64,000 bases of DNA. It comes from Winogradskyella endarachnes (lineage in GTDB: Bacteria; Bacteroidota; Bacteroidia; Flavobacteriales; Flavobacteriaceae). Every line of letters begins with the position of its first letter. Within the stretch, counting starts at the first letter, position 1. Shown one piece after another: positions 35,975-44,710 of this stretch. The DNA lies in NCBI RefSeq assembly GCF_009741275.1, contig NZ_WOWS01000003.1:310001-374000 (forward strand). The letters run 5' to 3'. The translations under genes were made by a program, and so were the position numbers. The notes beneath the pieces are model-generated. The model was given only the letters and a program-made list of their open reading frames with translations. It did no database searches and was not told the DNA's origin.

Positions 35975-38362
35975 ATGAAAAACAAAATTTTATTCATTAT
36001 AACCCTATTTTCATTTGTTTGTATTCATAGTCAAAACACCAATAGAGTTTTTAAAAGAGCGGTAAAGCAAGGACTAAATTTAAAAGTAGAAGTTAGTGAC
36101 GGCTATTATATCATTAAACCGTTTTCTTCAAACGTCATAGAAACCACTTTTGTGCCTGAAGGTGACTATTTAAAATCACAATCTCATGCTGTAGTTGCAA
36201 AGCCTTATAACGCTTATTTTGAAATGACAGATAGAGGAAATGATGTGGTTTTAAAAACCAACGGCTTGTATGTTGCTATCACAAAGCAACCGTTTCAAAT
36301 TTCATATTATTACAAGGATAAATTTATTGTTTCAGAAAAAGCAGGTTACATTAAAAACGACAGTTTAGAAACCATAGAATTCAATCTAACCAAAGACGAA
36401 GTGTTATACGGTGGAGGTGCAAGAGCATTAGGGATGAATCGTCGTGGAAACCGACTTCAACTATACAATCGTGCACATTATGGTTATGAAACCCATAGCG
36501 AATTAATGAATTACACCATGCCAATCGTAGTATCGTCTAAGCAATATATGCTGCATTTTGATAACGCGCCAATTGGCTTTTTAGATTTAGATAGCAAAGG
36601 CGATAATACCTTAACATACGAAACTATTTCTGGCAGAAAAACCTACCAAGTCATTGTTGGTGATTCTTGGTTAGATATGATTAATAATTACACTGATTTA
36701 ACAGGAAAACAACCCATGTTGCCACGTTGGGCTTTGGGTAATTTTTCAAGTCGATTTGGGTACCATTCTCAAGAAGAAGTAGAAAATACTATTGCTAAGT
36801 TTAAAGACGAAAAAATTCCTGTTGATGCCATCATTCTAGATTTATATTGGTTTGGGAAAGAATTAAAAGGCACTATGGGAAATTTGGAAGTGTTCCGAGA
36901 TTCCTTTCCAGATTTTGAAGGTATGGTAAAACGCCTTTATGATAATGGTGTAAAAACCATAACCATTACAGAGCCTTTTATTTTAACCAATTCTAAGAAA
37001 TGGGATGAAGCGGTTGATAAAAGAATTTTAGCTAAAGATTCTGTTGGTAATCCTGCGAAATACGATTTCTATTTTGGTAACACAGGACTCATAGATATCT
37101 ACAATCCTGATGGTAAAAAATGGTTTTGGGATATTTATAAAGGATTGGCAGATAAAGGCGTTGCTGGTATTTGGGGCGATTTAGGTGAGCCAGAAGTCCA
37201 TCCAGATTGGGTACAACATAAAACAGGTAGCGCAAATGAAGTTCATAATATTTACGGTCACGATTGGGCACGCTTAATTTATGAAGGTTATCAGCATGAA
37301 TTTCCAAATACAAGACCATTTATTCTTATGCGTGCAGGCTATTCTGGTTCTCAACGTTTCGGCATGATTCCTTGGTCTGGTGACGTCAATAGAACTTGGG
37401 GAGGCTTACAATCACAACCCGAAATTGCCCTACAAATGGGTATGCAAGGTTTGGCGTATATGCATAGTGATTTAGGCGGATTTGCTGGTGCTAATCTAAA
37501 TGATGAACTCTATGTGCGTTGGTTACAATACGGCGTTTTTAATCCTATTTTTAGACCACATGCGCAAGAAGATGTGCCTAGCGAACCTATTTTTAGAAGC
37601 GAAAAAGCAAAAGCGTTAGCAAAACAAGCTATTGAATTACGTTATAAATTATTGCCATACAATTACAATTTGGTGTATGAAAATAATCAATATGGAAAAC
37701 CTTTAATGCGACCATTATTTTTTGAAGAAGTGGATAATCCGCAGTTGTATAATTATTCAAAAACCTATTTGTGGGGAAATGATATTCTGGTCTCGCCTGT
37801 TTTAGAAGCTGGTAAAAAAGTGCAAGAGGTCTATTTTCCAAAGGATAATGTGTGGTTTGATTTTTATACCGCTGAGAAAATTGAAGGTGGACAAACCAAA
37901 ACGGTTCAAGTGAATGAAAATTCTATTCCAACCTATATAAGAGCTGGTGCTTTTATACCGAGTACAACAGTGGTTCAAACTACAGAAAACTATCAAGATG
38001 ACCTTTATAAAATAGATTATTATTATGATGCCTCTGTACTAACATCAAGTAGAGAAATTTATAACGATGATGGTAAATCGGCAAAGGCTATAAAAGATAA
38101 GAATTTTGAAATTTTAAAATTTGAAATGAATACTAAAGGGGCAACCTTAGAATTTAAAATTTCAGATACTACAGGAAACAATTTCTCTGCAAAATCTAGA
38201 ACATTCTACCTAACCATTCATGGATTAGAAAATAAACCTAAACGAATTACAGTTGGAAAACATTCCGATTTCGATTGGTTTGAAGCTACAAAAACAGTGA
38301 GAATTCCAATTGAAAGAACTACAGGAGAAATAGCCTTAATTCGGGTAAAAATTAAAAAATAA
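35975..38362 (+). CDS. GH31 alpha-glucosidase
   Basis: The 795-residue enzyme starts at the ATG at 35975, which gives a normal signal peptide (MKNKILFIITLFSFVCIHSQ). An in-frame ATG at 35930 would add 15 residues encoded mostly by a palindromic repeat and is rejected. The GH31 barrel shows PRWALGNFSSRFGYHSQEE at its start, the nucleophile Asp in GIWGDLGEPEVHP, and the acid/base Asp in IPWSGDVNRTWGGL with MQGLAYMHSDLGGF. A C-terminal beta-sandwich follows. It should release glucose from the ends of maltooligosaccharides in the periplasm. It complements the GH13 enzymes in the same operon; Bacteroides Sus uses a GH97 enzyme for this step instead. Confidence 0.92.
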   Translation: MKNKILFIITLFSFVCIHSQNTNRVFKRAVKQGLNLKVEVSDGYYIIKPFSSNVIETTFVPEGDYLKSQSHAVVAKPYNAYFEMTDRGNDVVLKTNGLYVAITKQPFQISYYYKDKFIVSEKAGYIKNDSLETIEFNLTKDEVLYGGGARALGMNRRGNRLQLYNRAHYGYETHSELMNYTMPIVVSSKQYMLHFDNAPIGFLDLDSKGDNTLTYETISGRKTYQVIVGDSWLDMINNYTDLTGKQPMLPRWALGNFSSRFGYHSQEEVENTIAKFKDEKIPVDAIILDLYWFGKELKGTMGNLEVFRDSFPDFEGMVKRLYDNGVKTITITEPFILTNSKKWDEAVDKRILAKDSVGNPAKYDFYFGNTGLIDIYNPDGKKWFWDIYKGLADKGVAGIWGDLGEPEVHPDWVQHKTGSANEVHNIYGHDWARLIYEGYQHEFPNTRPFILMRAGYSGSQRFGMIPWSGDVNRTWGGLQSQPEIALQMGMQGLAYMHSDLGGFAGANLNDELYVRWLQYGVFNPIFRPHAQEDVPSEPIFRSEKAKALAKQAIELRYKLLPYNYNLVYENNQYGKPLMRPLFFEEVDNPQLYNYSKTYLWGNDILVSPVLEAGKKVQEVYFPKDNVWFDFYTAEKIEGGQTKTVQVNENSIPTYIRAGAFIPSTTVVQTTENYQDDLYKIDYYYDASVLTSSREIYNDDGKSAKAIKDKNFEILKFEMNTKGATLEFKISDTTGNNFSAKSRTFYLTIHGLENKPKRITVGKHSDFDWFEATKTVRIPIERTTGEIALIRVKIKK

Positions 38363-38367
38363 ACTAT

Positions 38368-40266
38368 ATGAATCTGATTAAAAATATCACAATCTTATTC
38401 GTTATCTTTAGCTTCTTAGGATGCAAAAATGAAACTAAAGACGTCGATACTGCGCCAAGCCACAGTGCTACTGAAATAAAACAAAATATGAAAAAAAAGA
38501 AAGTCGTTTACCAAGTGTTTACACGCTTATTTGGAAACACAAATACAACCAACAAACCTTGGGGAACATTAGAAGAAAATGGCGTTGGTAAATTCAACGA
38601 TTTTACGGATAAAGCTTTAAAAGAAATTAAAGAATTAGGTGTTACGCATATTTGGTACACAGGTGTTCCGCATCACGATGTCATTACAGATTACACTGAA
38701 TTTGGCATCTCAAATGACGACCCAGATATTGTAAAAGGTCGTGCAGGTTCACCGTATGCGGTTAAGGATTATTATAATGTAAATCCAGATTTAGCTGTAA
38801 ATGTTGAAAATAGACTTGAAGAATTTGAAGCTTTAATAGAACGTTCGCACAAAGCCGGATTGAAAGTTATTATTGATATTGTGCCTAATCACGTGGCTCG
38901 TAATTATCAGAGTTTATCAAATCCAGAAGGAACAACAGATTTTGGTGCCGAAGACGATAAAACCAAAACTTACGACGTTAATAATAACTTTTATTACAAT
39001 CCAGGAGAAACGTTTAAAGTGCCAGAATGGAAAAACGGTTACCAACCTTTAGGTGGCGAAAAAACCGATTTAGCAGATAGTAAGTTTGAAGAAATACCTG
39101 CAAAATGGACAGGCAACGGCTCAAGAGCATCGCAACCCGATATGAATGATTGGTACGAAACTGTAAAAGTCAATTATGGTATTTCACCAGAGGGAAGAAA
39201 GGATTTTAATGAATTACCAGAAGGTTTTGATAATGAAGATTATAAAAAACACTTCGAGTTTTGGAACGGCAAAACGGTTCCAAGTTCATGGAAAAAGTTT
39301 AAAGATATCGCTTTGTATTGGACCGCAAAAGGCGTTGATGGTTTCCGTTATGATATGGCAGAAATGGTACCAGTTGAGTTTTGGAGTTATATGAATTCGC
39401 ATATAAAAATGGAAAATCCAGATGCCTTTTTATTAGCTGAGGTTTACAATCCAAGTCTATATAGAGATTATATTAGAAAAGGAAAAATGGATTATTTGTA
39501 TGATAAAGTTCAGTTGTATGATACCTTAAAACACGTCATGCAAGGTCACGGAAGCACAGATAATATTCCGCCAATTTTAAAGGATTTAAGTGATATAGAA
39601 CATCACATGCTTCACTTCTTAGAAAACCACGATGAGCAACGAATTGCAAGTCCAGAATTTGCAGGTAGCTCAGCTAAAGGAAAACCAGCAATGGTGGTTT
39701 CTGCAACATCATCTACAGCACCAACTATGATTTATTTTGGGCAAGAATTCGGTGAGCCAGGCGCAGAAGATTTAGGTTTTGGCGACCCAAGCCGAACTTC
39801 TATTTTCGATTATGGGTCAGTGCCAAGTCTAGTACGTTGGGTAAATGATAAAAAGTTTGATGGTGGACAATCCACCGAAGCTGAAAAGGAACTTCGTGAT
39901 TTTTACAAACGCTTGTTGAATTTTACAATTAACAGTTCTGCTTTAATGGGAGACTATCAAGATATTCAGCACCATAACCATTATAATACAGAATGGTATA
40001 ATGATAAAGTATTGTCTTTTGTGCGTTGGAGTGCTGATGAGAAGTTAATTGTCATTTCAAATTTCAATGCAGATAACACGTACGGATTTGAGTTACAATT
40101 ACCAGAAGATTTAGTGCACAAATTACAACTTAAAGATGGCGAATATGAGGCAAAAGACCAATTGTATAATACTTACGCTTCAACATTAAAAGTTGAAAAT
40201 GGTAAAGCCGAAGTTAGAATAGATATTAAACCTTTAGAGTCGTTTATTTTAAAAATAAAATCCTAG
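38368..40266 (+). CDS. GH13 alpha-amylase-family lipoprotein
   Basis: The 632-residue protein has a lipoprotein signal (ILFVIFSFLGCKNET) and a GH13 catalytic barrel beginning KVVYQVFTRLFGNTNTT. Region I is DIVPNHVARN, region II GFRYDMAEM (nucleophile Asp), region III LLAEVYNPS (acid/base Glu) and region IV FLENHDEQR. A C-terminal beta domain ends the protein. The active site is complete. As a lipoprotein it may face the periplasm or the surface, where it could take the role SusG plays in Bacteroides. It is the seventh gene of the operon, 5 bases after the GH31 gene. Confidence 0.9.
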   Translation: MNLIKNITILFVIFSFLGCKNETKDVDTAPSHSATEIKQNMKKKKVVYQVFTRLFGNTNTTNKPWGTLEENGVGKFNDFTDKALKEIKELGVTHIWYTGVPHHDVITDYTEFGISNDDPDIVKGRAGSPYAVKDYYNVNPDLAVNVENRLEEFEALIERSHKAGLKVIIDIVPNHVARNYQSLSNPEGTTDFGAEDDKTKTYDVNNNFYYNPGETFKVPEWKNGYQPLGGEKTDLADSKFEEIPAKWTGNGSRASQPDMNDWYETVKVNYGISPEGRKDFNELPEGFDNEDYKKHFEFWNGKTVPSSWKKFKDIALYWTAKGVDGFRYDMAEMVPVEFWSYMNSHIKMENPDAFLLAEVYNPSLYRDYIRKGKMDYLYDKVQLYDTLKHVMQGHGSTDNIPPILKDLSDIEHHMLHFLENHDEQRIASPEFAGSSAKGKPAMVVSATSSTAPTMIYFGQEFGEPGAEDLGFGDPSRTSIFDYGSVPSLVRWVNDKKFDGGQSTEAEKELRDFYKRLLNFTINSSALMGDYQDIQHHNHYNTEWYNDKVLSFVRWSADEKLIVISNFNADNTYGFELQLPEDLVHKLQLKDGEYEAKDQLYNTYASTLKVENGKAEVRIDIKPLESFILKIKS

Positions 40267-40277
40267 TAATTTATAGT

Positions 40278-40304
40278 CCTAGTAGGTTTTAAAAACCTTG
40301 CAGG
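40278..40304. repeat. Palindromic repeat, family A, copy 3
   Basis: CCTAGTAGGTTTT and AAAAACCTTGCAGG form an imperfect palindrome in the 120-base gap between two amylase genes. Confidence 0.5.
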
Positions 40305-40323
40305 TCTTAAAATAACAAGCAAT

Positions 40324-40373
40324 CGTCACTTCGAGTGAATTTGCGAAGTATGAGCAAATTTGTATCGAGAAGC
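40324..40373. repeat. Palindromic repeat, family B, copy 1
   Basis: The element starts CGTCACTTCGAGTG, has inner arms AATTTGC/GCAAATT (40338-40344 and 40354-40360) and ends GTATCGAGAAG. A second element with CTTCTCGAT/ATCGAGAAG ends lies at 59912-60027. The TTG at 40360 inside it creates a false in-frame start for the next gene. Confidence 0.5.
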
Positions 40374-40386
40374 AATTAAAAAACAT

Positions 40387-42063
40387 ATGAAAAAACTAAT
40401 TTTATTAACCCTAATCCTAATCACTTTGAGTTGCAAAAATAAGGACACGGAAAACAAAATTGCAGCTGTAGACACAGCACAAAAAATGGAAACACCTTTT
40501 GTTTGGGAAGGCGCAAATCTCTACTTTTTACTAACAGACAGATTTAACAGCGGAAAATCTGAAAACGACATCAATTTCAACAGAACAAAAGAACCAGGAA
40601 AATTAAGAGGTTTTCAAGGAGGTGATATTAAAGGTATCACGCAAAAAGTAAAAGAAGGGTATTTTACAGATTTAGGTATTAATGCCATTTGGATGACGCC
40701 TATTGTAGAACAAATCCATGGTGCTACAGATGAAGGTACAGGTTTAAGCTATGGTTTTCATGGCTATTGGGCTAAAGACTGGACAAAAATTGACCCAAAT
40801 TTTGGAACCAAAGAAGATTTACATGAATTGGTTAAAGAAGCCCACGCTAAAGGCATCAGAATTGTATTAGATGCGGTTATAAATCACACAGGTCCTGTGA
40901 CGGATTTAGACCCAGTTTGGCCAGAAGAATGGGTGCGAACAGACCAACAATGTACGTATGATAGTTATGCCAATACTATTAGCTGTACGTTGGTTGCTAA
41001 TCTTCCAGATATAAGAACAGAAAGTAATGATGATGTTGAGTTGCCACCACAATTGGTAGAAAAATGGAAAGCAGAAGGTCGTTACGAGCAAGAAGTTAAA
41101 GAACTCGATGCATTTTTTGAAAGAACAGGTCACCCAAGAGCACCACGTTTTTATATTATGAAATGGCTTACAGATTACATCACAGAATTTGGTGTAGATG
41201 GCTACAGAGCAGACACCGTAAAACATACCGAAGAAAATGTTTGGGTAGAATTTAAAGTGGAGTGTGATTATGCTTTTGAGCAATTTAAAAAGAATAATCC
41301 CGAAAAAGTTTTAGATAATAACAATTTCTATTTAGTAGGAGAAGTTTATAATTATGGCATCAGTGGAGGTCAATATTTTGATTTTGGTGATAAAAAAGTG
41401 AATTATTTTAATCCACCAAGTTTTCAAAGTTTAATAAATTTTGAATTTAAATGGAATTCAAAAGACATGGATTATGAGTCGTTATTTAAAAGATATTCTG
41501 ATATTTTAAATGGAGATTTAAAGGGTTATGGAACTCTAAATTATTTAAGTTCTCATGATGATGGCAGTCCTTTTGATGCGCAAAGAGCTAAACCATTTAG
41601 AACAGCCAACAAATTATTATTATCACCAGGAACATCTCAAGTTTATTATGGTGATGAATCTGCAAGACCTTTAATTATTGAAGGTACAGAAGGTGATGCA
41701 ACCTTACGTTCGTTTATGAATTGGGACGCCATAGAAAATACCTCTGTTACGAGAACAATTTTAACACATTGGCAAAAATTAGGGAAATTTAGAGCCAATC
41801 ATCCAGCTGTTGGAGCAGGTGTGCATCAAATGATTTCTGAGCAACCTTACTATTTCTATAGAAGTTATGAAAAGGGCGGTTTTAAAGATGTCGTAGTTGT
41901 TGGTTTAGAACTAGAAAAAGGCGAAAAAATAATAGATGTCTCTAAAGTTTTTGAAGATGGTGCTGTTTTACATGATGCCTATTCAGGAGTCACTTCAACA
42001 GTTGAAAATGGTTCTGTGGCTATAATTTCAGAATTTGAAATTGTTCTTTTAGAAAGACAATAA
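40387..42063 (+). CDS. GH13 alpha-amylase-family lipoprotein
   Basis: The ATG at 40387 gives a 558-residue protein with a clean lipoprotein signal (MKKLILLTLILITLSCKNK). A longer reading from TTG at 40360 would start within a palindromic repeat and is rejected. GH13 motifs are region I DAVINHTGPV, region II GYRADTVKH (nucleophile Asp), region III YLVGEVYNYG (acid/base Glu) and region IV YLSSHDDGS. The early segment NLYFLLTDRFNSGKSEND is typical of extracellular bacterial alpha-amylases. The active site looks complete. It ends the eight-gene operon. Three GH13 genes in one operon plus the T9SS amylase suggest division of labour by location or chain length. Confidence 0.9.
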   Translation: MKKLILLTLILITLSCKNKDTENKIAAVDTAQKMETPFVWEGANLYFLLTDRFNSGKSENDINFNRTKEPGKLRGFQGGDIKGITQKVKEGYFTDLGINAIWMTPIVEQIHGATDEGTGLSYGFHGYWAKDWTKIDPNFGTKEDLHELVKEAHAKGIRIVLDAVINHTGPVTDLDPVWPEEWVRTDQQCTYDSYANTISCTLVANLPDIRTESNDDVELPPQLVEKWKAEGRYEQEVKELDAFFERTGHPRAPRFYIMKWLTDYITEFGVDGYRADTVKHTEENVWVEFKVECDYAFEQFKKNNPEKVLDNNNFYLVGEVYNYGISGGQYFDFGDKKVNYFNPPSFQSLINFEFKWNSKDMDYESLFKRYSDILNGDLKGYGTLNYLSSHDDGSPFDAQRAKPFRTANKLLLSPGTSQVYYGDESARPLIIEGTEGDATLRSFMNWDAIENTSVTRTILTHWQKLGKFRANHPAVGAGVHQMISEQPYYFYRSYEKGGFKDVVVVGLELEKGEKIIDVSKVFEDGAVLHDAYSGVTSTVENGSVAIISEFEIVLLERQ

Positions 42064-42306
42064 TCAATTTATTTTCTTCAAGATTTAAAAATACTTTTTA
42101 TAAATGGGTTTTTAATCTTCAAATAAAAACATCTTAATTAGACTTGGAAACGCTGAAATTAAAATGGTACAACCTTTAATATGGAGTTAGCGGAAGATAG
42201 AGATTTTGCTATTAGTTGTAAATAAATCTAATTATTTTAACATATAACCAGTAACAAATAGGTGTGTAAGGTCGTCTACTAGTAAACGACTAACAAGTAT
42301 TATTTG

Positions 42307-42314
42307 TAACTTTG
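42307..42314 (+). promoter_or_regulatory. Possible -7 box for the GAF gene
   Basis: TAACTTTG matches TAnnTTTG and lies 20 bases before the GTG start at 42335. A small hairpin, GTCGT/ACGAC (about 42272-42290), lies just upstream where the -33 element would be. Confidence 0.4.
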
Positions 42315-42334
42315 TAAAATACTTAAGTTTAAAA

Positions 42335-44710
42335 GTGGATATAAACGCTAACATAGAATCTCCTATTGAAGTTAAAATTAGCTTTAATAAACTATTAAAT
42401 CAGTATGAGAGTTTAGTAGAAAATGAAAACGATTATATTGTTGCCAACGCTCGTCGTGTTTTAAAAATAGCAGAAGAGAATCCAATATTAAGAGAAGGCT
42501 TTAGCGATCCAGGAATATTTAAATCACACGAAAAAGAAATAAATGGAATTTTACAAGATACATTTAGCCCTATTCTTACAAACAACGAGATAAAAACGGC
42601 TTCAATTCCGTACCTTAATTTTACATTTAATTCTTCAGAACGATTTAAGAAAATATTAAATTCAGCTGGGGAAGATTTTAATTTAGAGATGAAAAATATG
42701 CCTGAAAATGACAGGTATATAATTACATGTGCAATAATTCTTAATGTTTGTTATGGCTATAATTTAAATTTCAAACGTCCTTTTTTTTATGAAATACCAG
42801 ATGAGAAAGGTGTTATGCGTTATTATAAAATATTATATAATGCAGATTTTACAGAAATTATACCAAAAGAAAATGCACCTAAAATAACAGAAGAAGATTA
42901 TAATGAGTTACTAGATAACTTTGAAAATATTGATATTTGGAAAGAAAAATTTCCGCCAAATAGTTATCTATTTAAAGGTTTTGTAATCTCAAATTTATTT
43001 GATGTCACAGATGACCAATCTATTTCTAATATCAAAACCAGTTTAATTGGTGAGGAAAAAAGAGTGAATGAAAACTTCATGAAAGGGTTTCACGATATTT
43101 TTCAATCCTTATTTGGCTTAAAAGATATAAAAGTTGGCTTTTCCATTTATAATGCTGAAGAAGATATTTTTGAGCGTGTTTATGGTGTAGGTATGAATAG
43201 TTATTTAATTAATAACCTAGAAGTTATGCGTTGTTGTGATGCCTTATGTGATTGGTCTTACAATAAACTATTAAAAGCAAATGAATACTTTTCTATCTCT
43301 AATGTAGATAAATCCTTTAAATGTTCTAAAGTAGAAGAAGTACCACATATAAAGGTTCTTAAAGAGCAAGGTATAAAAAGCGCCATTTTTGCACCTATTG
43401 CAAACGAAGAAGGCCTAATGGGAATTTTAGAAATAGTTTCTGAAAAGCCTAAAATTTTAAATAGTATTAACGCTAACAAATTAGTTGATGTTATGCCATT
43501 TATTGTAACAGCAGTGGAGCGTTCTAAAAATGATGAGTCTAATTTAATAGAGGCTATTATACAGAAAGAATGTACTTCTATTCATTCTAGTGTGCATTGG
43601 CGTTTTAAAAAAGAAGCTAGACAATTCATTAGAGATGAAATGAATGGCAAAGAACCAAATTTTAGAAAAATAGCGTTTGATAATATTTATCCGCTTTACG
43701 GACAAATAGATATAAAAGGGTCTTCTGAGGCGAGAAACTGGGCAACACAACAAGATTTATCGTTACAATTAAATACAGTTAAGGAAATTTTAGTAAAGGC
43801 TTCAAAAGTTGAAGAATTACCTATATATGAGCAGTATATTTATCGGTTAGATGAGTTTTTAAAAGATATAGAAGTTCATTTTCAGGTAGATAGTGAGCAT
43901 CAAATTTCAAACTTTATTAAAAACGAAATTGAGCCTATTTTAAAGCATCTATATTCGGTTGATAATCTTAATGAAGACATAAGTAATTATTTTGAACGTG
44001 TTGATGATCGTACAGACGCCTTATATCATCATAGAAAACATTATGACGAAACCATAGCTTTAATTAATAAAGAAATGGCTGCTTTGTTAGATGAAAAACA
44101 AGTAGAAGCACAATTAATGTATCCGCATTATTTTGAGCGTTTTAAAACCGATGGTGTTGAGCATAACATGTATATAGGAGAATCTATAACAAAGGAAGAT
44201 AGCTTTAATCCTATATATCTATACAATCTTAGATTGTGGCAATTGCAAGTAATGGTAGAGATGGAAAATTCATATTATCAGATGAAGCCAAATTTTCCAG
44301 TAGCATTAGATGTAGCGTCAATGATATTAGTATTTAATCAGCCATTATCTATTAGTTTTAGAATGGATGAAAAACAATTTGATGTTGATGGTACTTACAA
44401 TGCACGCTACGAAATTGTTAAAAAACGTGTAGATAAAGCGTTTATAAAGGGAACCCAAGAGCGCGTTACGCAAAAAGGTAAAATTAGTATTGTTTATTCT
44501 CAAAGAGAAGACGAGATTGAATATTTAAACTATATTAAATTCTTACAGAATAAAAAATATTTAGATAATGATATTGAAATTGTAGAACTCGAAGATTTAC
44601 AAGCAGTAACGGGTTTAAAAGCTATAAGAGTTAGTGTACTTTATCACAAAGAAAAAGACGACAAAGCAATTTACACTTACGATGATTTAATGAAAGAAAT
44701 TAATCCTTAA
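42335..44710 (+). CDS. GAF-domain protein of unknown function
   Basis: The 791-residue protein starts at GTG (42335), right after a likely -7 box; no nearby ATG fits better. A GAF-type domain lies at about 250-390: FMKGFHDIFQSLFGLKDIKV, then YGVGMNSYLINNLEVM, and KVLKEQGIKSAIFAPIANEE with GLMGILEIVSE, the last being the typical GAF end strand. The N-terminal 230 and C-terminal 390 residues match no domain I can name. The C-terminal part is helical and acidic and holds neither a kinase nor a cyclase motif. No signal peptide or membrane segment is present, so it is cytoplasmic. Its stop overlaps that of the convergent HD-PycTM gene by four bases. Confidence 0.75.
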   Translation: MDINANIESPIEVKISFNKLLNQYESLVENENDYIVANARRVLKIAEENPILREGFSDPGIFKSHEKEINGILQDTFSPILTNNEIKTASIPYLNFTFNSSERFKKILNSAGEDFNLEMKNMPENDRYIITCAIILNVCYGYNLNFKRPFFYEIPDEKGVMRYYKILYNADFTEIIPKENAPKITEEDYNELLDNFENIDIWKEKFPPNSYLFKGFVISNLFDVTDDQSISNIKTSLIGEEKRVNENFMKGFHDIFQSLFGLKDIKVGFSIYNAEEDIFERVYGVGMNSYLINNLEVMRCCDALCDWSYNKLLKANEYFSISNVDKSFKCSKVEEVPHIKVLKEQGIKSAIFAPIANEEGLMGILEIVSEKPKILNSINANKLVDVMPFIVTAVERSKNDESNLIEAIIQKECTSIHSSVHWRFKKEARQFIRDEMNGKEPNFRKIAFDNIYPLYGQIDIKGSSEARNWATQQDLSLQLNTVKEILVKASKVEELPIYEQYIYRLDEFLKDIEVHFQVDSEHQISNFIKNEIEPILKHLYSVDNLNEDISNYFERVDDRTDALYHHRKHYDETIALINKEMAALLDEKQVEAQLMYPHYFERFKTDGVEHNMYIGESITKEDSFNPIYLYNLRLWQLQVMVEMENSYYQMKPNFPVALDVASMILVFNQPLSISFRMDEKQFDVDGTYNARYEIVKKRVDKAFIKGTQERVTQKGKISIVYSQREDEIEYLNYIKFLQNKKYLDNDIEIVELEDLQAVTGLKAIRVSVLYHKEKDDKAIYTYDDLMKEINP

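Noticed and set aside
40906..41283. A 125-codon minus-strand ORF within the last GH13 gene
   Set aside because: It lies wholly inside a gene with complete GH13 motifs, has no recognisable domain and is best explained as an antisense shadow frame. The same holds for the other antisense frames inside the large genes.
42064..42334. Terminator after the last GH13 gene (AAGATT/AATCTT, 42080-42119)
   Set aside because: The pairing is possible, but the loop is long, the stem is AT-only apart from one pair, and no T run follows. The region holds nothing else I can support beyond the possible -7 box at 42307.
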